Shown in pieces: positions 29,926-36,661 of a DNA stretch of 36,661 nucleotides. The position numbers were made by a program, and so were the translations under genes. How positions within the stretch are numbered: position 1 is the first letter of the stretch; each line of letters opens with the position of its first letter. The notes under the pieces are model-generated. The model was not told the DNA's origin, did not search any database, and saw only the letters and a list, made by a program, of their open reading frames with translations. The stretch comes from Streptosporangiaceae bacterium (GTDB lineage: Bacteria > Actinomycetota > Actinomycetes > Streptosporangiales > Streptosporangiaceae), in the NCBI GenBank assembly GCA_025964695.1, contig JAOPYK010000295.1:1-36661 (forward strand), in the 5' to 3' direction.

Positions 29926-30729
29926 ATGGCACAGCCACATCAATGGCGGTTCGCGGGCACCCGGGACACCATCGTCGCCCGGGAATGGTCGCGCGGAGCA
30001 CCCCGCTTCGTGGCGGTGCTGTCCCATGGCTACGGGGAGCACATCGGCCGCTACCAGCATGTCGCCGAGGCGCTGGTCCGGCACGGTGCGGCGGTCTACG
30101 GACCCGACCACCTCGGGCACGGGGAGTCGTCCGGCGAGCGGGTCCTGATCGACGACTTCGAGGACGTCGTCACCGATCTCCGGACCGTCGTCGGACGGGC
30201 CACCGGCGACCACCCGGGGGTGCCGGTCGTGCTCATCGGGCACTCGATGGGCGGGATGATCGCCGCCCGCTACGCGCAGCGGTACGGTTCGGAGCTGTCC
30301 GCGCTGGTGCTCTCCGGCCCGATCCTCGGCAGGTCGGAGGCGCTCGGCCTGCTGCTGACGCTGGACCCGATGCCCGACATCCCCATCGACCCCGGCATCC
30401 TGTCCCGGGATCCCGAGGTGGGCAAGGCGTACGCCGCCGATCCCCTGGTCTGGCACGGCCCGTTCAAGCGCGCCACCGTCACCGCGATCCTCGGCTTCCT
30501 GCGGGCCATCGAGTCGGCCGGCCCGATCGACGTGCCCACCCTGTGGATCCACGGCGAGAACGACCGGCTCGTGCCCCTGGCCGACACCCGGACCGGCATC
30601 GAGTCCATCCGCGGCCGGGATCTGACCGAGCGGATCTACCCGGGCGCCGAACATGAGATCTTCAACGAGACCGACAAGTCCGTCGTCCTCGGCGACGTCC
30701 TGGCCTTCCTCGACCGCGCCCTCGCCTGA
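29926..30729 (+). CDS. Alpha/beta hydrolase, monoacylglycerol-lipase-like
   Basis: The 267-residue protein contains the serine hydrolase triad Ser107 (GHSMGG), Asp213 (GENDRLVP) and His243 (GAEHEI), plus the HGYGEHIGRYQHVAEAL and GPDHLGHGES elements that mark the monoglyceride-lipase / lysophospholipase group (Hydrolase_4). It should be cytoplasmic and cleave short ester-linked acyl groups; the natural substrate is not known. ATG 29926 follows GGAGGAGAT by a few bases; ATG 29911 is in frame but has no ribosome site. It is divergent from moaA, with 230 bp between starts, which holds the repeat tract and no other gene. Confidence 0.9.
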   Translation: MAQPHQWRFAGTRDTIVAREWSRGAPRFVAVLSHGYGEHIGRYQHVAEALVRHGAAVYGPDHLGHGESSGERVLIDDFEDVVTDLRTVVGRATGDHPGVPVVLIGHSMGGMIAARYAQRYGSELSALVLSGPILGRSEALGLLLTLDPMPDIPIDPGILSRDPEVGKAYAADPLVWHGPFKRATVTAILGFLRAIESAGPIDVPTLWIHGENDRLVPLADTRTGIESIRGRDLTERIYPGAEHEIFNETDKSVVLGDVLAFLDRALA

Positions 30730-30818
30730 GAACCCGAAAGCACCAGAGGAGCACTGCGGGAGCGCCGAGGCCGTCCGGCCGCGCGTCGGGCCGTCGTGCC
30801 CGGTGGGAGAATGCTCAC

Positions 30819-31346
30819 ATGGCCCGACTGGACGAAGACGACCCGGCCTGCGCGGTGGCGCACGGCGAGGCGCAGGCCGCGACCGGCGACCGCACGCTGG
30901 TGGCGGTGTTCGCCTCCCCGGTGGCCGATCACCTGCTGCGCTACGGCGCCGACCTGGGCTTCCGCGTGGTGCTGGTGGAGCCCGACCCCGATCGCGCGGC
31001 GACCGTCCAGTGGCCCGGCGTGCTGGTCGTCGGCACTGCGCCCGCCGACCTCGACGACGCCGCGGACGTCGTGGTCACCGACCACCACCGGCCCGAGCTC
31101 GGCACCGTCCTGCGGGAGGTGCTCGCCCGCAAGCCCCGGTGGATCGGGATCATGGGCAACCCACGGCATCCCGGCCCGCACGTGGCGGCCCTCACCGAGC
31201 TGGGCGTCCCCGCCGGCGACATCGCCCGGGTCCATCGCCCGGTGGGCCTCAACATCGGCTCCCGCACCCCGCCGGAGATCGCCATCGCGACCCTGGCCGG
31301 CCTGCTCGCCGACCGCAACGGCCGCCCCGGCGGCTTCACCTTCTGA
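30819..31346 (+). CDS. XdhC/CoxI-type Rossmann protein, lacking the N-terminal XdhC domain
   Basis: The 175-residue protein holds the C-terminal Rossmann half of XdhC proteins, which load molybdenum cofactor into xanthine dehydrogenase or CO-dehydrogenase-type enzymes. Diagnostic sequence is VHRPVGLNIGSRTPPEIAIA followed by TLAGLLADRNG, with an earlier nucleotide-binding strand VVLVEPDPDRA. The usual N-terminal XdhC_CoxI domain is absent; the gene starts at ATG 30819, 89 bp after the hydrolase gene. Many actinomycetes encode such single-domain forms. It fits the moaA-mobA neighbourhood. The molybdoenzyme that it serves is not in this window. Confidence 0.88.
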   Translation: MARLDEDDPACAVAHGEAQAATGDRTLVAVFASPVADHLLRYGADLGFRVVLVEPDPDRAATVQWPGVLVVGTAPADLDDAADVVVTDHHRPELGTVLREVLARKPRWIGIMGNPRHPGPHVAALTELGVPAGDIARVHRPVGLNIGSRTPPEIAIATLAGLLADRNGRPGGFTF

Positions 31347-31483
31347 GGACCGGCAGGCAGGCCCCGCTGTATTCGGCGCATCATCAGGGACCGTTCTCAT
31401 CACCACGGCGTCGCGCCTAGTCGTGACGCCCTCCGCCTGATTCCCAGGACGCTGACCCTGCCGTACCGGTCCGCCGAGGAGGC

Positions 31484-31498
31484 CACCGCTCAGCGGTG
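31484..31498. promoter_or_regulatory. Short palindrome downstream of the XdhC-type gene
   Basis: CACCGCT (31484-31490) and AGCGGTG (31492-31498) meet around a single C. A 7-bp duplex half-site pair suggests a protein-binding site or a tight hairpin near the end of the minus-strand small membrane protein gene. Nearby is a GACGGCGCCC direct repeat. Otherwise 31347-31570 holds no gene that I can support. Confidence 0.3.
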
Positions 31499-31570
31499 AT
31501 CCCCGACGGCGCCCGACGGCGCCCGAGGACGCCATGGGCTGCGTACGGGTGCCTACCGGACGGGGATGGT

Positions 31571-31744
31571 TCAGCCGCCGCCCTCCGGGCCGGCATCGGA
31601 CGCCTCGGCGAGACGGGAGTGCAGCCGGCCCCGGATCTCGTCTGGGGTGTAGGCGCGACGGCGCCGTTCCGCCCGGGCGATCACGACCCCGGTGGCGGCG
31701 ACGCCGACGAAGCCCGCCAGACCGAGTATTTTCCACCAGCGCAT
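31571..31744 (-). CDS. Small single-pass membrane protein (57 aa)
   Basis: Read from ATG 31744 the product begins MRWWKILGLAGFVGVAATG, one membrane helix (about residues 5-23), and continues ARAERRRRAYTPDEIRGRLH to a Gly-rich end. The pattern of a short N-terminal helix followed by RRRRAYTPDEIR is one that I recognise as recurring in actinobacteria without a known function. Only 17 bp separate its ATG from that of the divergent hydrolase gene. A TAGCGT element six bases before ATG could give a leaderless mRNA. Codon bias and the conserved pattern support it as a real gene. Confidence 0.75.
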   Translation of the reverse strand: MRWWKILGLAGFVGVAATGVVIARAERRRRAYTPDEIRGRLHSRLAEASDAGPEGGG

Positions 31745-31761
31745 GTGCCTACGCTATAACG

Positions 31762-32502
31762 ATGGCGGGCAAGAGCATCAGCCTCGACGAGGCCATGGAT
31801 CTGACACGAACGGGTGACGTCTGGCTGTTCCGCGGCCACTCCGCGGCCGACCGGGCCATTCAGATGACCACCAACAGCCCGGTCAACCACGTCGGCATGT
31901 CCGTCGTCATCGACGACCTGCCTCCGCTGATGTGGCACGCGGAGCTCGGCCGGTCCCTGCCGGACCTGTGGTCGGGCACCCATCAGCGCGGGGTCCAGCT
32001 GCACGACCTGCGCGAGGCGGTCGTCGTCTGGGGAACCAGGTACGGCCAGAAGGGATGGCTGCGCCAGCTCGACCGCCCGGTCACCCACGAGATGGAGGAC
32101 GCGGTCCTGCGCACCATCGCCCGCCTGGACGGCACGCCCTTCCCCTCCACGACCCGGCTCGCCTCACGGTGGCTGCGCGGCCGGGTGCCCGCGATCAAGC
32201 GGGGCCGGGGGGAGAGCGACCTGGAGACCGCGTACTGCGCCGAGGTCATGGCCGTCACCTACGAGGCGATGGGGCTGCTGCCCCGGGGGCGCCGGGTGAA
32301 CTGGTACGACCCCGGCCGGTTCTGGAGCGGAGACGATCTGGAGCTGGCCGAGGGCGCCCGGCTCGGCGGGGAGATCCGGGTGGAGCTTCCGCCCACAGGA
32401 CCGGCCCCCGTCCGGGACGGCGGCCGGCGGGCCCCCGAACACCGGGTGGGGGCCTGGTCCGCGCGTGCGGCCAAGGCCGTACGGCGCCGGCGGAGCAAGT
32501 GA
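31762..32502 (+). CDS. Permuted NlpC/P60-like (YiiX/YebB-type) cysteine hydrolase
   Basis: The 246-residue protein has the YiiX-type order, with the histidine before the cysteine: GDVWLFRGHS, then NHVGMSVVI with His43, MWHAE near 57-61, and later AYCAEVMAVTYEAMGLL with Cys159. This is a circularly permuted papain-like fold acting on amide or thioester-linked lipids, peptides or cell-wall bonds. No signal peptide is seen, so it is probably cytoplasmic. The C-terminus after 230 is basic (AKAVRRRRSK). ATG 31762 gives the family-like N-terminus. It is divergent from the 57-residue membrane protein. Confidence 0.85.
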   Translation: MAGKSISLDEAMDLTRTGDVWLFRGHSAADRAIQMTTNSPVNHVGMSVVIDDLPPLMWHAELGRSLPDLWSGTHQRGVQLHDLREAVVVWGTRYGQKGWLRQLDRPVTHEMEDAVLRTIARLDGTPFPSTTRLASRWLRGRVPAIKRGRGESDLETAYCAEVMAVTYEAMGLLPRGRRVNWYDPGRFWSGDDLELAEGARLGGEIRVELPPTGPAPVRDGGRRAPEHRVGAWSARAAKAVRRRRSK

Positions 32503-32533
32503 CGGATCGCGCGCAGACGCGCGGGCAGCCTCG

Positions 32534-34057
32534 TCACCACCCCGCCGCGGGCTGGGGTGCCGTGCTCTGCGCGGGCGCCCCGCACCAGTCGGTCAGAGCC
32601 CGCAGGATCGCGTCGGCGCGGGCCTGCGGGTGCTGTTCGTCGGTGGCCCAGGCGACGTAGGCGTCCGGCCGGACCAGCACGGCGCTGCGCGTCGGGCCGG
32701 CCAGGGCGGTGCACTCCACCCGGTCCGCCCAGCCGGTGGCGACCGCAGCCGGGGCCGGCTCGGTCCCGGGCATGACGAGCACGAACCGCCGGGTGCGCAG
32801 CGCCTCGTACAGCCGGTGTCCGTCGGCCAGCGGGAGGTCGGGGGCTCGCCTGCCGGTCAGGGGGTGCGCGCCGCGGGGCGCCGGATAGGCGATGCCGAGA
32901 CCGGAGATCGCCCCGGTCAGCCGCCGGGTGACCGGCCGCAGGCGCGTCGCCGAATGGGCGACGAGGTTGCGGGCGGCGCGCAGCACGCGCGGTGCCGTCA
33001 GGACGCGCAGCAGCGCACCGCTCGTGCGCAGCACCTGCTTGCCGACCGGGTGCCGTTCGGCGTGGTAGGTGTCGAGCAGCCCGTCCGGGGCGTGGCCGCG
33101 CAGGGTGGCCGCGAGTTTCCAGCCGAGGTTGGCCGAGTCCTGAATGCTGGTGTTCATCCCCATGCCACCGGCCGGTGAGTGCACGTGCGCGGCGTCACCG
33201 ACGAGGAACACCCGGCCGACGCGATAGCGCGGCACCTGCCGCTCGTCGCTGTGGAACCGCGACATCCAGCGCGGGTCGTGCATGCCGTGGTCGGTGCCCA
33301 GCGCCCGGCGGACGACGTCGCGGATCTCCTCCAGGTCCACTGGTGCGTCGTCGGGCAGTTGATGGCGGCGGTTCCAGGCGATGACGCGGTACCAGCCATC
33401 ACCGAACGGCACCAGAAAGGCGAAGGCGTCACCGACGCCGTTGACGCTCAGCACGTCCGACGGCGGATCAGACAGCCGCACATCGGCCAGCATCACCGAC
33501 CGCACGGCGGACCGGCCCGGGAACGGCAGGCCGAGCGCCCGTCGCACCGTGCTGTGCACCCCGTCGGCGCCCACGACATAGGCCGCGCGCACCGTGTGCA
33601 TCAGGCCGTCCGGGTCACGGACCGCCACGTCGACGCCGGTCGCGTCCTGCCGCAGCCCGACCACCTCGGCGCCCGGCCGGATCTCGGCGCCGAGGGCCTC
33701 GGCGCGCTCGGCGAGCACCCGTTCGGTCTCGTACTGCGGCGTGATCAGCACGTGGGCGAACCGGGTCGGCAGCCGGGACAGATCGAGTTGCGCGCCGCCG
33801 AGGAACCGCAGCTTCGCCAGGCGGATACCGGTCTCTGCCAGCTCGTCGGCGACCCCGCGCGCGTCGAGTTCCTCGAGCGTCCGGGCGTGCACGGCGAACG
33901 CGCGGGTGAGGTTCGACTCCCGCTCACGCCGCTCCAGCACGGCGCAGCCGACACCGGCGGCGGCCAGATCACCGGCGAGCATGAGCCCAGCGGGGCCCGC
34001 TCCCACGATCAACACGTCCATGGCGGAGAGCACCTCGTCCCCTTCACTGGCCGACAT
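32534..34057 (-). CDS. FAD-dependent aromatic-ring monooxygenase
   Basis: A class A flavoprotein monooxygenase of 507 residues (495 if started at ATG 34021). The dinucleotide motif GAGPAGL, the DG motif VVGADGVHSTVR, and the GD motif GDAAHVHSPAGGMGMN with QDSANLGWKL are all present in order. The last 120 residues form the thioredoxin-like C-terminal domain of the PgaE/RdmE group. Such enzymes hydroxylate polyketide or phenolic rings with NAD(P)H and O2. There is no polyketide synthase nearby, so a catabolic or resistance role (for example rifampicin-type inactivation) is equally possible. It stands alone between a convergent gene and a 300-bp intergenic region. Confidence 0.92.
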   Translation of the reverse strand: MSASEGDEVLSAMDVLIVGAGPAGLMLAGDLAAAGVGCAVLERRERESNLTRAFAVHARTLEELDARGVADELAETGIRLAKLRFLGGAQLDLSRLPTRFAHVLITPQYETERVLAERAEALGAEIRPGAEVVGLRQDATGVDVAVRDPDGLMHTVRAAYVVGADGVHSTVRRALGLPFPGRSAVRSVMLADVRLSDPPSDVLSVNGVGDAFAFLVPFGDGWYRVIAWNRRHQLPDDAPVDLEEIRDVVRRALGTDHGMHDPRWMSRFHSDERQVPRYRVGRVFLVGDAAHVHSPAGGMGMNTSIQDSANLGWKLAATLRGHAPDGLLDTYHAERHPVGKQVLRTSGALLRVLTAPRVLRAARNLVAHSATRLRPVTRRLTGAISGLGIAYPAPRGAHPLTGRRAPDLPLADGHRLYEALRTRRFVLVMPGTEPAPAAVATGWADRVECTALAGPTRSAVLVRPDAYVAWATDEQHPQARADAILRALTDWCGAPAQSTAPQPAAGW

Positions 34058-34363
34058 CGGGAGATCCCGGACTCATCCCTTCCCGTCATCCGGTGCCGCA
34101 CACCCGGGCCGGAGAACTTCGCGAGCGCCCTGTCCGGCCCGCCGCCTCCGTCACGTCCATGGCAAGGCGGGATGAACACCCGCCCAAGTCCGCCCTCTTT
34201 AGCCCGGAATATCCGCATATGCGTTTTCCCAGGTGGCAGCGCCGGGCATCACCCGGGATGGCGCGGCGGGAGCGGGGTGGCGGGAGGTGGCTCCGTACGC
34301 GCCGGGGCCCGCGCCACCTCCGGTCCGGCCCCGGCTGCAGCTCACGATCGAAGGCAGGACGAC
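34058..34363. promoter_or_regulatory. Divergent intergenic region with CGCATATGCG palindrome
   Basis: No gene is seen. The only low-GC patch is at about 34196-34230 and contains the perfect 10-bp palindrome CGCATATGCG (34214-34223), within GGAATATCCGCATATGCG. The decamer CATATGCGTT here also occurs at 12054-12063. It probably contains promoters for the monooxygenase and/or the DUF2267 gene. Confidence 0.4.
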
Positions 34364-34762
34364 ATGGACTATGACGCCTTCCTCACGAAGGTCGCCGAGC
34401 GGGCCGACGTCTCCCGTGATCAGGCGGAGGCCCTCACCCGCGCCATCTTGGCGGTGCTGGCCGACCGGATCAGTGGCGGCCAGGCGCGGCACCTCGCCGC
34501 GGAGCTGCCCGAGCCGATGAAGGGCTGGCTGGAGTCAGAGGACGAGATCGCCAAGGGCTACGGCGTCCACGGGTTCGCCCGCCGGGTTCGCGACCGTGCC
34601 GGTGTGCCCGCCCCACTGGTGGAGCCGGGGATCCGAGCCGTCTTCGCGACCCTCCGGGAGGCGGTCAGCGAGAAGGAATTCCGCGACGCGACCGTCCAGT
34701 TGCCCAAGGAGTACGACGTGCTGCTGCCCAGGCCCGCGAGTCACCGCGGCAGCCGACCCTGA
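34364..34762 (+). CDS. DUF2267 domain protein, single domain
   Basis: The 132-residue protein carries one DUF2267 domain: MDYDAFLTKVAERADVSRDQ, then GQARHLAAELPEPMKGWL, HGFARRVRDRAGV and KEFRDATVQLPKEYDVLL. The domain is helical and repeats the F..RVA.RAG.. theme twice, as is normal. The function is unknown; the family is widespread in actinobacteria and proteobacteria. ATG 34364 follows GGCAGGA. It is 54 bp upstream of a second gene with two copies of the same domain, so the pair arose by duplication and is probably one operon. Confidence 0.9.
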   Translation: MDYDAFLTKVAERADVSRDQAEALTRAILAVLADRISGGQARHLAAELPEPMKGWLESEDEIAKGYGVHGFARRVRDRAGVPAPLVEPGIRAVFATLREAVSEKEFRDATVQLPKEYDVLLPRPASHRGSRP

Positions 34763-34816
34763 GAGAACAGACCGCCCGAGGCATCAGCGACAGCAGTGCG
34801 AGAGCGAGGAACGACC

Positions 34817-35620
34817 ATGGATGACCAGGAGTTCACCACGATCGTCGAGCAGGTCGCCGGTGTCTCCGGCGAGGAGGCCGAGGAGATCTCCTGCCTGACG
34901 CTCCGCACCCTCGCGCACCGCATCACCATCGGTGAGGCCGAGGATCTCGGGGAACGCCTGCCGGAGAAGCTCCGGCCGTGCATCCGGCCCGAACCACCGT
35001 TCGAGAAGTTCCACGTCGACGAGTTCCTGCGGCGCGTCGCGGAGCCGCTGGGGCTCGACCCCCGGGCCGCCGAGGAGCGAACGCGCGGCGTGCTGGCCGC
35101 GTTGTGGCGGGCGGTGGGCCAGGAGGAGTTCGACGACCTGCGTTCCGAGCTGCCCAAGGACTTCCAGCCGCTCCTCGACAGCGCGGTGGCGGCTGCCCCG
35201 CCTCCCGAGGACGAGCCGGCCTTCCGGGGGAACCTGTCCTACGACGAGATCCTGGACCGGGTCGCGGAACGTGCCGGCATCGATCGCGACCGGGCGGTCC
35301 ACGCCGTGCAGGCCGTACTGGAGATGCTGGGACTGCGGCTGTCCGCGGGACAGGCCGCGGACCTGATCCCGCTCCTGCCGCCGGAGCTGCGCCCCGCCTT
35401 CCGGCGCGGCATGGCCCGCAGCCGCGGCGGTTCGGTGCCCCTGTCGCCGGACGTCTTCCTGCATGATGTCGCCAGACGCGCGGGCGGCGGCCGGGGAGAC
35501 GCCGCCCGGGACGTGCGAGCGGTGTTCCCGGTGCTGCGCCAGGCCATCGGGGAGAAGGAGTACCACGACACCGTGGCCCAGCTGCCCGGCGAGTACCGCC
35601 CTCTGCTCAAGCAGGGGTAG
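34817..35620 (+). CDS. DUF2267 protein with two tandem domains
   Basis: The 267-residue product contains two DUF2267 copies. The first is at about 1-125 (EFTTIVEQVAGVSGEEAEEI ... EEFDDLRSELPKDFQPLL) and the second at about 142-265 (YDEILDRVAERAGIDRDRAV ... EYHDTVAQLPGEYRPLL), joined by an Ala/Pro-rich linker. Each is about 120 residues and clearly homologous to the protein encoded just upstream, giving three copies in a row. ATG 34817 has GAGGA six bases before it. Its last 14 bases overlap the converging TfoX-C-domain gene. Function unknown. Confidence 0.9.
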   Translation: MDDQEFTTIVEQVAGVSGEEAEEISCLTLRTLAHRITIGEAEDLGERLPEKLRPCIRPEPPFEKFHVDEFLRRVAEPLGLDPRAAEERTRGVLAALWRAVGQEEFDDLRSELPKDFQPLLDSAVAAAPPPEDEPAFRGNLSYDEILDRVAERAGIDRDRAVHAVQAVLEMLGLRLSAGQAADLIPLLPPELRPAFRRGMARSRGGSVPLSPDVFLHDVARRAGGGRGDAARDVRAVFPVLRQAIGEKEYHDTVAQLPGEYRPLLKQG

Positions 35621-36632
35621 ACGGGCCCGGCGACCGGCTCTCGAGCTCGGCGAGCAGCCGGGCCTTGCTGCCGGTAGGGACCGTGCGCCAATCCTGGTAG
35701 GTGAGCGCACCCTCCATCGCCCAGAGCATCTTCAAGGTGAGGCCGGGGATCTTCGCGTCACACAGCCGCCGGTAGGCCGTCACCGGTCCGGTCGCGGCGA
35801 GATCGTCCAGCGTGTGGATGCCCGCCACCGCCAGCCACCGCGCCGCGTGGGCGCCGAGTTCGCGGCCGTCGCGGACCCGCAGGACCGCCTCCCCGGAGAT
35901 GACTGCGCCACGGTCCCAGACCGCGGCCCGCAGGGAGTCTGCGTCCGCGGGGGCGCCCGTACCCGCCAGCACCTCGGCGCGGGCCCGCCGCGCGATGCTC
36001 ACCCGGCGCCGGAAGTCGCGGAAGATCTGGATCTCACCGTCGTAGCCGTGGTCCCAGGGGCCAAAGTACTCGTGGGTGGTCTGATAGGGGCCGTCCGGCT
36101 CCATCGCCGCGGCCCGCACGGCCCACCGCCGCGCCTCCTGCGGGGAGGCCGGACCCAGGACCAGCACGCCGCTCCGGCGGTCCACCCTCCCGCGCCCGGC
36201 CCGCCGGTCCGCCGTGTTCCCCCCATGCCAGGCGCGCACGTCGGCCAGCGCGTGGTCGAGGCCGAAGGTCCGCCAGCGGACGGTGCCGGCCGAGGCCGCG
36301 GTGAGCGGCAGCCGGCCCTTGAGGTCACGGGCCGCCCGGTGGCCGAACGGCGTGTGCCATCCGGGGACGAGCACGATGGGGTCGGCCGGGTCGGCGTCGA
36401 AGGGCGTCGGGGTCAGGAACTGCCGGTCGATCAGCACGATCGTGCCCGGCCTGGACTGGTAGGACAACCCCCACAGGAGCCGGCCCAGCAGCCGCGCGCC
36501 GTGCCGGTCGGACAGCACGTGCCAGGTCTCGTGGAACCGGTTGGTGCTGAACCGGGCCGTCGTGCCGGGCCGCAGGCCGATGAGGGTGTGGTCGCGGCCG
36601 TCCAACCGTACGACTCGGCGGTGCAGCTTCAT
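35607..36632 (-). CDS. Unknown protein with C-terminal TfoX-type domain
   Basis: The 341-residue protein has an uncharacterised N-terminal part (about 1-255) with motifs such as GLRPGTTARFSTNRFHETWH, a beta strand TIVLIDRQFL and VLVPGWHTPFGH. A C-terminal domain (about 265-335) reads GIHTLDDLAATGPVTAYRRL and LTLKMLWAMEGALTYQDWR, matching the TfoX/Sxy C-terminal domain. TfoX relatives regulate competence in gamma-proteobacteria, but the isolated domain in actinomycetes is fused to other parts and its job is unclear. ATG 36632 is close to the right edge, so the upstream context is missing. It converges on the DUF2267 gene. Confidence 0.82.
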   Translation of the reverse strand: MKLHRRVVRLDGRDHTLIGLRPGTTARFSTNRFHETWHVLSDRHGARLLGRLLWGLSYQSRPGTIVLIDRQFLTPTPFDADPADPIVLVPGWHTPFGHRAARDLKGRLPLTAASAGTVRWRTFGLDHALADVRAWHGGNTADRRAGRGRVDRRSGVLVLGPASPQEARRWAVRAAAMEPDGPYQTTHEYFGPWDHGYDGEIQIFRDFRRRVSIARRARAEVLAGTGAPADADSLRAAVWDRGAVISGEAVLRVRDGRELGAHAARWLAVAGIHTLDDLAATGPVTAYRRLCDAKIPGLTLKMLWAMEGALTYQDWRTVPTGSKARLLAELESRSPGPSTPA

Positions 36633-36661
36633 GCCGTCGGCAGCGGCCCGCGCGGTCGCGG

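Noticed and set aside
32534-34057. Assignment of the FAD monooxygenase to a polyketide biosynthetic cluster
   Set aside because: No ketosynthase, ACP, cyclase or glycosyltransferase gene is adjacent. The neighbours are housekeeping or unknown genes, so the role stays open.

Overview
The window is very GC-rich chromosomal DNA from a filamentous actinomycete. Supporting signs are strong third-position G/C bias, GTG starts, a fabG-fabI (mabA-inhA type) operon, the DUF3090 / SCO1664-type / MSMEG_4193-type trio, a WhiJ-like XRE-DUF5753 regulator with DUF397 and DUF6292 partners, DUF3099, dodecin and an actinobacterial 6C-type small RNA. A Streptosporangiales member (Streptosporangium/Nonomuraea-like) fits best, but that is inference. 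I see no phage, insertion sequence, CRISPR array, tRNA or rRNA. The region reads as ordinary core or near-core chromosome with two small pseudogene graveyards.

Layout. 1-2853 (minus): a peptide-type ABC transporter, with a substrate-binding lipoprotein and an ATPase that runs off the left edge. 3143-3618: decayed remains of an acyl-CoA synthetase joined to the tail of a TrmH/SpoU RNA methyltransferase. 3619-6529 (minus): an NRDE protein, then a compact operon of histidine phosphatase, DUF3090 and SCO1664-type kinase-like protein. 6608-9157: CorA, a four-helix membrane protein and UppP. 9370-11974 (plus): an aldo/keto reductase overlapping a RecD2-like protein whose ATPase motifs are degraded. 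12099-12713: a secreted Lys/Pro-rich protein behind a strong palindrome. 12821-14399 (minus): fabG-fabI. 14593-17471 (plus): a TldD/TldE-type protease pair. 17473-18662: a lipoprotein, dodecin and DUF3099. 18670-18820: a three-hairpin 6C-type RNA with its own promoter and terminator.

18989-22415 (minus): an EamA transporter without a normal start codon, a GNAT protein, and a DUF6292 / XRE-DUF5753 / DUF397 module beside an AT-rich stretch of TTGC repeats. 22746-25106: two small unknown proteins converging on a TPP-dependent enzyme. 25401-26966: a SpoIIE-phosphatase fragment, a 45-codon peptide gene and a CynX-type MFS transporter. 27040-31346: molybdenum cofactor genes (moaA, mobA with DUF6457, an XdhC-type Rossmann protein) mixed with DUF3467 and a monoacylglycerol-lipase-like hydrolase. 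31571-36632: a tiny membrane protein, a permuted NlpC/P60-like hydrolase, an FAD monooxygenase, two DUF2267 genes and a TfoX-C-domain protein.

The least explained functional units are the kinase-like / phosphatase-like / zinc-ribbon operon at 4419-6529, the motif-degraded RecD2-like protein at 10289-11974, and the short peptide gene in front of an exporter at 25592-26966. None can be called a new system from sequence alone. The 6C-type RNA is the clearest non-coding element.
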